Below, piece by piece: positions 1 to 6,371 of a stretch of 6,371 nt of DNA. A program made the position numbers and the translations under genes. Position 1 is the stretch's first letter; the number at the start of each line of letters is the position of its first letter. The notes beneath the pieces were generated by a model that was given only the letters and a program-made list of their open reading frames with translations, was not told where the DNA came from and made no database searches. Source of the DNA: Deltaproteobacteria bacterium (GTDB lineage: Bacteria > Myxococcota_A > Polyangia > Polyangiales > Ga0077539); the NCBI GenBank assembly GCA_947494865.1, contig CANMAT010000234.1, positions 1-6,371 of the forward strand. Direction: 5' to 3'.

Positions 1-1703
1 ACCCGGAGGCTATTCTGCTGGGCTTTCGCGACCCGAGCTTCGAGATCCCCAAGGTGATTCAAGGGGTGTTCGGGGCGAAGCGAGAGATTACGGGCATCCC
101 TCGCGAGGCGCTGCCCAAGATCATTACGCAGCGCGAGGCGAAGGCGCTGCACGCCAGCGACTTCGACCCCTTCGGGCTCTACAAGTACGTCTCGGGCCTC
201 AACCCTGTACGTTGTCGGCGCATCTTCAACGACCTCGGCGCGCGCCGCGAGGCGACCGCCGGGCGCCCCATGACGCAAGAGGTGTATCAAGAGATTCGCA
301 AGCAGACGGTGAGCGATGACATCGAGCTCCCCAGCGTAGACCTGGAGCGAGACCTCGGCGGATACCATGAGGTGAAGACCCGCTTGCGGGAAGAGCTCAT
401 CGAGCTCGTACGGCGGAAGGAGAACCTCGGCACCGAGGGGGACATTCAGGCCATCGAGAGCCTGTTGCCCCGCGGGGTGATCTTTCACGGCCCTCCGGGC
501 ACGGGCAAGACCTTCTTCGCCAAGGCCGTGGCCACGGCGCTCAACGCCACGGTGATCGTGGTGTCGGGCCCCGAGCTCAAATCCAAGTGGGTCGGCGAGT
601 CGGAGGAGAACCTCCGGCGGGTGTTTCGCCAGGCGCGGCAGTCGGCGCCGTCGGTCATCGTGTTCGATGAGATCGACGCCTTCGCCCACCAGCGCGGCAC
701 CTACGTAGGCTCGGGCGTAGAGCACTCGATGGTGAACCAGCTTCTTACCGAGATGGACGGCTTTCGCAAGAACGAGATGATCTTCGTGGTAGGCACCACG
801 AACTACCTCGAGTCGCTCGACGGCGCCCTCATGCGCCCGGGGCGCTTCGAGTTCATGATCGAGATCCCCGCGCCCAGCGCCGAAGACCGCACCGAGATCG
901 TGAAGATCTATGACAAGAAGTTTTCGCTCGGCCTCTCTGAAGAGCTCGTAAAGCACCTCGTGCGACGCACCGAGGGCATGGCCGACCGCGAGAAGAACAT
1001 CCCCTTCTCGGGAGACCATTTGTACTCGGTGTGCCGCGCCCTCAAGCGACAACAGCTTCGCACGGGCGCCACCGAGTTCACCGCGGATGATGTCGACAAG
1101 GCCCTGCAGCGCAAGACGCGGCGCCCCGTGGTGCTCTCGCCCGAAGAGGAGCGCGTGATCGCCATTCACGAGGCCGGTCACGCCCTGGTGGCGATGCTGC
1201 TCCCGAAGGCGACGCCGCCCGAGCGCATCTGCATCTCGCAAGACCAGGAGGGCGCCCTCGGGTACGTGCTCCGCGCGGCGCGCGCGAAGCCCTACGTGAC
1301 CACCGAAGACGAGATGCGCGCCGACATCTGCGTGGGCCTCGGCGGGCAGACCGCCGAGCGACTGGTGCTCGGCGAGGCCTCGGTGGGCGCCTGGAGCGAC
1401 CTGCAGCAGGCCAACACCATCGCCCGCGCCATGGTCGAGCAGTACGGCATGGGCCGCTCGCTCGGGGCCCGCGTGATGCTCGAAGACGAGATGCGCCGCG
1501 AGGACCGCGGCGGCGGTGTGGGCGAGGCCCGGCGGCAGCGCGTCGACGACGAGATCGACCTGGTGCTCCGCGAGGAGTCGCTGCGGTGCAAGGCGCTGCT
1601 CGAGGACAACCGCCCGCTGCACGAGGCGCTGTACACCCTCTTGCTCGAGCGCAAGGTGCTCGACGCGACCACCATTCGCACGTTTGTAAAGAAAGAGGGC
1701 TGA
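1..1703 (+). CDS. FtsH-like AAA+ ATPase / M41 zinc metallopeptidase (5' partial)
   Basis: ATP-dependent protease subunit: a hexameric AAA+ motor would unfold substrates and feed them to a zinc peptidase. Residues are numbered from the GTG at 54, which is probably internal: it has no Shine-Dalgarno, and the same frame is open to the window edge with sensible protein (ILLGFRDPSFEIPKV). Residues 1-60 look like the helical lid of an earlier AAA module (GIPRE, YKYVSGLN), so the full protein may carry two. The visible ATPase has Walker A GPPGTGKT (146-153), pore loop WVGE (179-182), Walker B VIVFDE (201-206), EMDGF (233-237), sensor-1 N250, and RPGRF with R261 and R264 as arginine fingers. The M41 domain has HEAGH (372-376) and D449 (GAWSDL) as probable third zinc ligand, so both activities look intact. 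A helical tail follows. No membrane segment is seen, unlike canonical FtsH. The pore loop resembles Cdc48/PAN rather than FtsH. Function is confident; substrate is unknown. Confidence 0.93.
   Translation, partial: PEAILLGFRDPSFEIPKVIQGVFGAKREITGIPREALPKIITQREAKALHASDFDPFGLYKYVSGLNPVRCRRIFNDLGARREATAGRPMTQEVYQEIRKQTVSDDIELPSVDLERDLGGYHEVKTRLREELIELVRRKENLGTEGDIQAIESLLPRGVIFHGPPGTGKTFFAKAVATALNATVIVVSGPELKSKWVGESEENLRRVFRQARQSAPSVIVFDEIDAFAHQRGTYVGSGVEHSMVNQLLTEMDGFRKNEMIFVVGTTNYLESLDGALMRPGRFEFMIEIPAPSAEDRTEIVKIYDKKFSLGLSEELVKHLVRRTEGMADREKNIPFSGDHLYSVCRALKRQQLRTGATEFTADDVDKALQRKTRRPVVLSPEEERVIAIHEAGHALVAMLLPKATPPERICISQDQEGALGYVLRAARAKPYVTTEDEMRADICVGLGGQTAERLVLGEASVGAWSDLQQANTIARAMVEQYGMGRSLGARVMLEDEMRREDRGGGVGEARRQRVDDEIDLVLREESLRCKALLEDNRPLHEALYTLLLERKVLDATTIRTFVKKEG
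1694..1699 (+). promoter_or_regulatory. Shine-Dalgarno for the 89-residue gene
   Basis: AGAGGG ends 9 bases before the ATG at 1709 and lies inside the last codons of the protease gene. It supports ATG 1709 as the start and suggests translational coupling to the upstream gene. Confidence 0.55.
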
Positions 1704-1708
1704 GCGCG

Positions 1709-1978
1709 ATGGCCGAGGTGACGATCAGGTTTCGGCACAACCCCGCGACGGGCAAGCGCGAGCTGATTATCGGGTACGAGAGCGACGGCGACGCGCTCCC
1801 CCACGAGCACGAGCGGGATCACCGCGCGCTCGCCGAGCAGCTCCTCGGGGTGCCCCTCGGCGACGACGTGGGCGAGATTCGCGTCGAGCGCGTGCAGAAG
1901 AGCGGCGCCGTGATCGAGGGCGAGCTCGCGCGCGAGACCGATCGCCAGCGCGAGGCGGCGAAGGCGCCGAAGGGCTAG
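1709..1978 (+). CDS. Small conserved-looking hypothetical protein, partner of the AAA-M41 protease
   Basis: Encodes 89 residues; I cannot name its family with certainty. It starts 5 bp after the protease stop, with a plausible ribosome site inside the protease gene, so the two are almost certainly one operon. The predicted fold is a beta hairpin (VTIRFRH at 4-10, RELIIGYE at 17-24) joined by an NPATGK turn. A very charged segment follows (YESDGDALPHEHERDH, 23-38) leading into a helix (39-47), then another strand (EIRVERV, 56-62), and a charged, probably disordered tail ending KAPKG. There is no signal peptide or membrane segment. The frame is open upstream to 1586, but that part overlaps the protease and reads as shadow sequence. 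The tight linkage suggests an adaptor, substrate or regulator of the protease. The pairing recalls the small proteins of FtsH 'ternary' systems, but that is inference. The histidines and acidic residues could bind metal, although no classical site is visible. Confidence 0.85.
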   Translation: MAEVTIRFRHNPATGKRELIIGYESDGDALPHEHERDHRALAEQLLGVPLGDDVGEIRVERVQKSGAVIEGELARETDRQREAAKAPKG

Positions 1979-1985
1979 TACCTAG
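1975..1985. other. Convergent gene junction with mirrored TAG stops
   Basis: The sequence CTAGTACCTAG holds the TAG stop of the small + strand gene (1976-1978) and, on the other strand, the TAG stop of the kinase gene (1982-1984), with 3 bp between them. There is no room for a dedicated intrinsic terminator and no T-tract follows on either strand. Transcription from each side must therefore end inside the opposite gene or by another mechanism such as Rho. Confidence 0.85.
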
Positions 1986-3769
1986 GGCGTCGGCGACGCG
2001 ACCGCGGCGAGCGCGCCGTAGCGGGCCAGCACGCGCGTGAGGTCGGCGCGGTTGATGGGCTTGAGCAGCACGTCGGCCATGCCCGAGGCGAAGCAGCGCT
2101 GGCGCTCCTCGGGCAGCGACGCGGCCGTGAGGGCCACGACGGGCGTGCGGTCGCCGCGCAGGCGCATGGCGAGCGTGGCGTCGAAGCCGTCCATCTCGGG
2201 CATGTGGCAGTCCATGAGCACGAGGTCGAAGCGCCCGGCGTCGAGCGCTTCGAGGGCGCGGCGCCCGTTGTCGGCCACCGTGACCTCGTGCCCGAGGCGC
2301 TCGAGGAGCATCGTGGCCACCTTCTGGTTGATGGCGTTGTCTTCGGCCACCAGCACGCGCAGCGGGCGCAGCGCGGGCGGCGCCGACTCGCGCGCCAGCG
2401 CGACGGGCGCGGCGCAGGGCCGCGCGGGGAGGTACACGGTGAAGGTGCTCCCCGCGCCCACGACGCTCGCGACGGAGACGTGGCCCCCCATCGCGTCGAC
2501 GAGCTGACGCACGATGGCGAGGCCCAGGCCCGAGCCGCCGAAGCGCCGCGTGGTCGACGCGTCGGCCTGCTTGAAGGGCGTAAACAGCGAGGGGAGCACC
2601 TCGGCGGGGATGCCGATGCCCGTGTCTTCGACGTCGAGGCGCAGCCGGTCGCCGTCGGCGCTCACGCGCACCGTCACGGCGCCGCCGCGGGTGAACTTCA
2701 GCCCGTTGGAGACCAGGTTGAGCAGCACCTGACGCACGCGCAGCGGGTCGCCCACCACGTAGCGGGCGACGCCGTCGCCGACGCGCACCTCGAGGCGGTT
2801 GCTGCGCTCCAGGGCGAAGGGCGCGAGGAGCGTCATCACGGTGCGCACCTCGGCGGCCACGTCGACGGGGCACTGCTCGATCTCGAGGCGCCCCGACTCG
2901 ATGCGCGACAGGTCGAGCAGGTCGTTGAGCAGCGCCATGAGCGTGTCGCCGCTCTGCTTGATGGTCACCAGCCCCTCGCGCACGCTCGGCGGGAGCTCGG
3001 ACGCGAGCATCACCGTCGTCATGCCGAGCACGCCGTTCATGGGGGTGCGAATCTCGTGGCTCATCGCGGCGAGAAACGCCCCCTTGGCGCGGTTGGCGGC
3101 CTCGGCGGCGACGCGGGCCTCGGTGAGCGCCGCGTTGTTGCGCTCGAGCTCCGCGATGCTCGCCTCGCTCTCGCGCTCGTAGGCGCGCGAGAGGGCGTAG
3201 TAGGTGCTCATCGCGCCGAGCATCGAGACGATGTGCGCGCCGGGCTCGCGGCTCACGTCGATGCGCGGGGCCACGAGGCCGCGGTACATCACCGAGAGCG
3301 ACACGGTGATGAGCGCGGCGGTGAAGACGAACACCGCGCGCGCCGCGCGGGGGCCCGCGATCGAGAGCGCCAGCGTGGGGGCCAGCGCGATCCAGAAGAG
3401 CGAGATCACCCCGTGCGTGCCCGAGAGCATCGCGAGCACCGCCGCCAGCAGCGAGAGCGCGCAGAGGAACACAGCGCCGACGCGCTCGACGGAGGCGCCG
3501 CGGCGCACTGCCAGGAGGGTGCCCGCCACGGCCAGCCCCGCCGCGCCCGCCGCGAGGCCCGAGGGCCACAAGGCCTGCGCGAGCTGCGCGATCGACGAGA
3601 GCGACGTGGCCGCGACGATGACCAGCAGCAGCGCGATGAAGCGCTGCGTGCGGCGGCGCGCTGCCCAGCGGGCCCCGGGCGCCTCGAGCGCGTCGGCGGG
3701 GACGCGTAACGCCGCGGGGAGAAACCAGTCGCGCAGCGAGAAATCGGCGGGCATTCGCAAGGGCTTCAT
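1982..3769 (-). CDS. Membrane-bound hybrid sensor histidine kinase (HisKA-HATPase-REC)
   Basis: Encodes 595 residues. A basic N-terminus (RWAARRR, 34-40) precedes five or six hydrophobic segments (about 43-63, 70-87, 97-115, 119-138, 143-161 and perhaps 178-193). These are followed by a coiled-coil-like helix (195-228). The HisKA domain has the H-box SHEIRTPMNG with phosphorylatable H238. The HATPase domain has N-box NLVSN (N355), G1 DTGIGI (382-387), F-box TPFKQAD (397-403) and G2 GGSGLGL (411-417). The receiver domain (about 470-585) has acidic E476/D477, phosphoacceptor D520 in LVLMDCHMPEMDG, T548 and K570. Every catalytic residue is present, so it should autophosphorylate and pass phosphate to its own receiver. 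No HPt domain, DNA-binding output or separate regulator is visible, so the next relay step lies elsewhere. The signal is unknown, as the membrane region matches no sensor family I recognise. ATG 3769 fits the protein best but has no clear Shine-Dalgarno; GTG 3778 and ATG 3754 are alternatives. The frame stays open far upstream, so no stop limits the start. Confidence 0.93.
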   Translation of the reverse strand: MKPLRMPADFSLRDWFLPAALRVPADALEAPGARWAARRRTQRFIALLLVIVAATSLSSIAQLAQALWPSGLAAGAAGLAVAGTLLAVRRGASVERVGAVFLCALSLLAAVLAMLSGTHGVISLFWIALAPTLALSIAGPRAARAVFVFTAALITVSLSVMYRGLVAPRIDVSREPGAHIVSMLGAMSTYYALSRAYERESEASIAELERNNAALTEARVAAEAANRAKGAFLAAMSHEIRTPMNGVLGMTTVMLASELPPSVREGLVTIKQSGDTLMALLNDLLDLSRIESGRLEIEQCPVDVAAEVRTVMTLLAPFALERSNRLEVRVGDGVARYVVGDPLRVRQVLLNLVSNGLKFTRGGAVTVRVSADGDRLRLDVEDTGIGIPAEVLPSLFTPFKQADASTTRRFGGSGLGLAIVRQLVDAMGGHVSVASVVGAGSTFTVYLPARPCAAPVALARESAPPALRPLRVLVAEDNAINQKVATMLLERLGHEVTVADNGRRALEALDAGRFDLVLMDCHMPEMDGFDATLAMRLRGDRTPVVALTAASLPEERQRCFASGMADVLLKPINRADLTRVLARYGALAAVASPTP

Positions 3770-3841
3770 GGGGCGCACTCGACGGGACGCTAGTTGAATT
3801 GCGCCCCGCTGCTCCGAACAACGTCGCTCGGCGGAGAGAAC
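3770..3841. promoter_or_regulatory. Divergent intergenic region, probable promoters for both flanking genes
   Basis: This is the only sizeable non-coding stretch: 72 bp between divergent starts at 3769 (-) and 3842 (+), or 171 bp if the + gene begins at 3941. It contains the only locally A+T-richer patch, TAGTTGAATT at 3791-3800. On the + strand TTGAAT (3794-3799) matches four positions of a sigma70 -35 box, but the hexamer about 17 bp downstream is a poor -10. No convincing operator repeat was seen. The promoter role is inferred from the divergent layout. Confidence 0.4.
3833..3838 (+). promoter_or_regulatory. Shine-Dalgarno favouring ATG 3842
   Basis: GGAGAG lies 3 bases before ATG 3842, with its GGAG core 5 bases away. 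It is the best ribosome site among the candidate starts of the large + strand gene. ATG 3896 and ATG 3941 have none, and ATG 3872 has only a weak G-rich stretch. Confidence 0.5.
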
Positions 3842-6371
3842 ATGAGCGCCCGCGGCGCGAAGGGCGGGCTGATGATCCAGCGGCGGGTGTATGTCATGCT
3901 CCGCGCCCCTCTGGCGCGACGCACCCGATCTCTCCCCGCGATGACCTACGGAATCCGGCTCACGAACACCGAGCGCGACCTCGCCGCGCTGCACACGCTC
4001 GCCGAGGCGGCGCCCGCGCTCGTCGACGCGCCGTGGCGCGCGCTCGCCTCGGCGACGGAGCCCGCGCGGCGCGTGCTCGTCAGCGCGGCGCTCACCGACG
4101 ACCTCGCGGGCGCGCTCCGCGCGCGAGGCCTCGACGTGGTGGCGCTCGCCGACGACCTCGCGGGCGACGACGTGGCGCGCACGCTCTTCGACGCGCTGCC
4201 GCCGGTGCGCGCGCGGGGCGACCTGCCCGCCGACGAGGCGATCTTCTACGCCGCGATGGCCGACGGCGGCGCGCACCGCACGCTCGAGCGCCTGCTCGCC
4301 CTCGGCCGCGACGACGCCTCGGTGGCCGAGATCACCGACGCCGACGGCGCGCGCGCCATGCTCCTGCGCGTGGCCAACGCGCCGATGTACCTCCTCCTGC
4401 GCGCCCGCGAGGAGCCCGCCGAGGGCGTCGTCGCGTACGCCCGCGCCGGCGACGCGAGCCTGTGGGTCGAGTGGGGCTACGCGCTCCCCCTCGCGGCGCA
4501 GCGCGCGCAGCGACTCCGCGGCAGCGAGCGCGTGGCCCTCGTCGACCGCCGCGGCGCGGCCCGCTACGCCGACCGCGCGCTCCCGTGGCGCAGCGTGTAC
4601 GACGCCCTCACGCCCGCGTTCGAGGCGCCCCGCGTCGACCTCGCGGCCGCGAAGGGCGAGACGCGCTTCACCGTGCGCCTGCGCCTCGGCCCCGCCGCGC
4701 CCGGCGAGCCCGAGCTGTGGCTCCTCGACGCCGAGCAGTTTCTCGCGCTCGAGGCCCTCGTCGAGGCCGTCACCCCCGAAGAGCTGGCGCGCTTCACCGT
4801 GGCCCGCCTCGCGGGCCCGTCGGGCACCCGCTACGCGCTGCAAGAGATCGTGCGCCCGGGCGTCTCCCGCATGAGCGTGCGCGTCTCCGAGCTCACCGGC
4901 ACCGTCGGGTATGTGCGCGCCGCGGGCACCGACAACCTGTACCTCCCCGTCGGCCGACAGCTCACGCCGCGCATGCGCCGCGACGAGCTCCGCGCGCTGC
5001 TCGAGCTCGACCGCGCGCGCCTCGTGGTGGTGCACGAAGACGGCGACGGCCCGCAGGTGATGCGCGTGCGCACGGCCGACGAGGTGCCCCTCGCGCGCTG
5101 GGTCGACTACGTGGCCACCGACCGACGCATGGAGCTCGAGCGCCTCGAAGAAGAGAGCGTGTTCGAGTGGCCCGAGCTGCAGATCGAACGCGCCGCTGCG
5201 GCCCGCGAGCGCTCCGAGGCGCGGCCCTCGCGCGACGAGGCCCCGCCGCCGCGGAGGCAGCGCCCGCCCGCCGCGAAGGCCCCCGTCGAGGAGGCCGAGA
5301 TCCCCGTCGAGATCGACGACGAGGGCGACGACGCCGCCCTCCGCGAAGAGATCCGCGCGCTCGAGGGCGCCGTGGCGCGCGGAGGCTGCGACGAGGCCGC
5401 GACGTGGTCGTCGCTGGGCGCCCTGAAGGCCCGGGTGAACGAGCCCGACGACGCCGCGTCGTGCGTCGAGGCGGCGATGTTTCACGGCGCCCCCACCGTC
5501 GAGTCGGCCGCAGCCCTGGCGGCCCTGCGGGCGCGCGTGCTGGGGTCTGCGGCGGCGGGGCCCGAGGCGCTCGTGGCCCTCGTCACGCGGGGGCGCCTCA
5601 CGCCCGTCGAGGGCGCCTGGCTCGGCGCGCGGGTGATCGAGATGGCACTGCGCGGAGAGACCCTCGTCGACGACGGGTTCTATCAGCAGGCCGAGCGCGT
5701 GTTCACCGACCCCGAGACGCCCGTGTCGCGCAGGCTCGCGTGGGCGGTGACGCGCGCGCTCCACGAGCGCACGGGCGACCGCCTCGGGGTCACGCGCGCC
5801 CGCGAGCGCGTGCTCGGCGGCCTCAACGACCGGGGCCTCTCCGACGCCACCGACATGCCCCGCTTCGTGCGCTTCGCGCTCGCCCTCGACGCGGGCGACG
5901 GCGCCGTCAACGAGCGCGCCCGCGCCGATCAGGCGGGCGCCCTCGAGGGCCTCTGGGCCATCGCGCAGAGAGATTTCGTCAAGGAGCTCACGCCCCTCGG
6001 GGCCTACCTGCGCCTCGTGTTCGGCATAGGCTTCGGGCGCATCGGCGCGACGGCGCGCGGCCGCGACCTCATCGAGCCCGTCGAGGCCGAGGAGTCGGTG
6101 CACGAGCTCCCCAACCGGCTGCTCTTCAAGCTGTACCGCGCCCGCTACGCGCAGGCCGTAACGCAGGGCGACGCGGCGGCGTGGAAGGCCGAGGTCGACG
6201 CCATTCTCGCGACCGTCAAAGAGTCGCGGGTGAAGGATCGCGTCGAGTGGCTGCGCACGCGCTCCGAGTGGCTGCGCACGCGCGCGCCCGACGACCGGGG
6301 CGCGGGGCTCAAGCCGAGCGTCGAGCGGGCGCTCGCGTCCATCGAGGAGGCGCCCGACCGCGCGGGGGCCG
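3842..6371 (+). CDS. Large multidomain protein of unknown function (3' partial)
   Basis: The frame is open from ATG 3842 to the right edge: 843 whole codons, no stop seen. I do not recognise a named family. Residues 1-33 are basic and may be untranslated if ATG 3941 (MTYGIRLTN) is the true start; a good Shine-Dalgarno favours 3842. Residues 34-440 look alpha/beta, with notable motifs LWVEWGY (207-213), ELWLLDAEQF (291-300) and LYLPVGRQLTPRMRRDELRA (366-385). Residues about 448-497 form a charged, proline-rich linker (APPPRRQRPPAAKAP) ending in an acidic run (IDDEGDD). From about 498 onward it is helix-rich and resembles TPR-like repeats (TWSSLGALKARV, 521-532). A 7-residue tandem duplication, EWLRTR, is at 802-814. 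There is no signal peptide, convincing membrane segment, Walker A or zinc site. Third positions are strongly G/C in this frame, and the antisense frame gives only His/Glu/Ala/Gly-biased sequence, so this is the coding strand. It could be a scaffold or 'X' component of a system with the nearby protease; this is inferred from context. Confidence 0.82.
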   Translation, partial: MSARGAKGGLMIQRRVYVMLRAPLARRTRSLPAMTYGIRLTNTERDLAALHTLAEAAPALVDAPWRALASATEPARRVLVSAALTDDLAGALRARGLDVVALADDLAGDDVARTLFDALPPVRARGDLPADEAIFYAAMADGGAHRTLERLLALGRDDASVAEITDADGARAMLLRVANAPMYLLLRAREEPAEGVVAYARAGDASLWVEWGYALPLAAQRAQRLRGSERVALVDRRGAARYADRALPWRSVYDALTPAFEAPRVDLAAAKGETRFTVRLRLGPAAPGEPELWLLDAEQFLALEALVEAVTPEELARFTVARLAGPSGTRYALQEIVRPGVSRMSVRVSELTGTVGYVRAAGTDNLYLPVGRQLTPRMRRDELRALLELDRARLVVVHEDGDGPQVMRVRTADEVPLARWVDYVATDRRMELERLEEESVFEWPELQIERAAAARERSEARPSRDEAPPPRRQRPPAAKAPVEEAEIPVEIDDEGDDAALREEIRALEGAVARGGCDEAATWSSLGALKARVNEPDDAASCVEAAMFHGAPTVESAAALAALRARVLGSAAAGPEALVALVTRGRLTPVEGAWLGARVIEMALRGETLVDDGFYQQAERVFTDPETPVSRRLAWAVTRALHERTGDRLGVTRARERVLGGLNDRGLSDATDMPRFVRFALALDAGDGAVNERARADQAGALEGLWAIAQRDFVKELTPLGAYLRLVFGIGFGRIGATARGRDLIEPVEAEESVHELPNRLLFKLYRARYAQAVTQGDAAAWKAEVDAILATVKESRVKDRVEWLRTRSEWLRTRAPDDRGAGLKPSVERALASIEEAPDRAGA
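6244..6283 (+). repeat. Short in-frame tandem repeat (19 bp identical, 21-bp period)
   Basis: The 18 bases gagtggctgcgcacgcgc at 6245-6262 recur exactly at 6266-6283. The C before each copy also matches, giving 19 identical bases with a 21-bp period. Because the period is a multiple of three, the large protein gains a repeated EWLRTR heptad (EWLRTRS, EWLRTRA). The near-perfect DNA identity suggests a recent slippage duplication. Confidence 0.9.

Noticed and set aside
1078..1822. Minus-strand open frames opposite the peptidase domain and the small gene.
   Set aside because: They are Arg/Ala/Ser-rich with no motifs and lie over well-supported M41 coding sequence.
1925..1936. Perfect palindrome CTCGCGCGCGAG inside the small gene, considered as a protein-binding site.
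   Set aside because: It lies in coding sequence made of Leu, Ala and Arg codons that readily create such palindromes, and no second copy was noticed near a promoter.
1987..1999. Hairpin GCGTC-GGC-GACGC just inside the 3' end of the kinase gene, considered as a bidirectional terminator.
   Set aside because: The stem is only 5 bp, no T-tract follows on either strand, and such short palindromes are common by chance in sequence this rich in G+C.
2204..3709. Long plus-strand open frame (about 500 codons) opposite the kinase gene.
   Set aside because: Its product is a biased His/Glu/Ala/Arg/Gly sequence without motifs, while the minus strand encodes an undoubted histidine kinase.
1767..3821. Long minus-strand open frame overlapping the kinase in another frame.
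   Set aside because: The product is almost entirely Arg, Ala, Gly and Pro, a frame-shifted shadow of the kinase.
3770..6103. The kinase reading frame on the minus strand stays free of stops for about 2.3 kb upstream of its ATG, giving an apparent 1373-residue protein.
   Set aside because: The upstream part is rich in His, Glu, Ala, Gly and Arg with no recognisable domain, as expected for the antisense of a G+C-rich gene. The opposite strand has an intact coding frame with strong third-position bias. The kinase proper begins with a normal membrane sensor near 3769.
1..6371. Search for tRNA or rRNA genes, CRISPR arrays, insertion-sequence ends and transposases.
   Set aside because: None was seen: no regularly spaced repeats, transposase motifs or recognisable RNA gene, and virtually all the sequence is occupied by the four coding regions.

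Overview
The window is very G+C-rich with G/C-dominated third codon positions, heavy use of CTC, GAC, GCG and CGC codons, and almost no non-coding DNA. This style, together with a hybrid histidine kinase beside an FtsH-like ATPase-protease and a large uncharacterised protein, suggests a Myxococcota (former Deltaproteobacteria) chromosome. That is an inference from composition and gene content; no phylogenetic marker lies in the window.

Layout: (1) about 1-1703 (+) is the 3' part of a gene for an AAA+ ATPase fused to an M41 zinc peptidase (FtsH-like). Its frame is open to the left edge, so the N-terminus is missing. (2) 1709-1978 (+) is an 89-residue protein of unknown function, 5 bp behind the protease gene and almost certainly in its operon. 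(3) 1982-3769 (-) is a membrane-bound hybrid sensor histidine kinase (membrane segments, coiled coil, HisKA, HATPase, receiver). It converges on the small gene with only 3 bp between the two stop codons. (4) 3770-3841 is a 72-bp divergent intergenic region, the only real non-coding stretch; no stretch over 300 bases lacks a gene. (5) 3842 to the right edge (+) is a large protein of at least 810-843 residues that I cannot assign to a known enzyme. It has an alpha/beta N-terminal half, an acidic/proline-rich linker and a helical C-terminal half, and it runs off the window.

How they may work together: the protease carries a pore loop of the Cdc48/PAN type (WVGE) rather than the FtsH type (FVGVGA), shows no membrane segment in the visible part, and is paired with a tiny partner. 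A similar-looking class of loci, the FtsH-vWA-MoxR 'ternary' NTP-dependent systems predicted by comparative genomics to act in biological conflict, combines an FtsH-like protein with small and large 'X' proteins of unknown function. The protease, the 89-residue protein and the large protein could be parts of such a system, with the kinase either its sensor or an unrelated insertion. No vWA or MoxR gene is visible here, so this is a hypothesis resting on one recognisable component and context.
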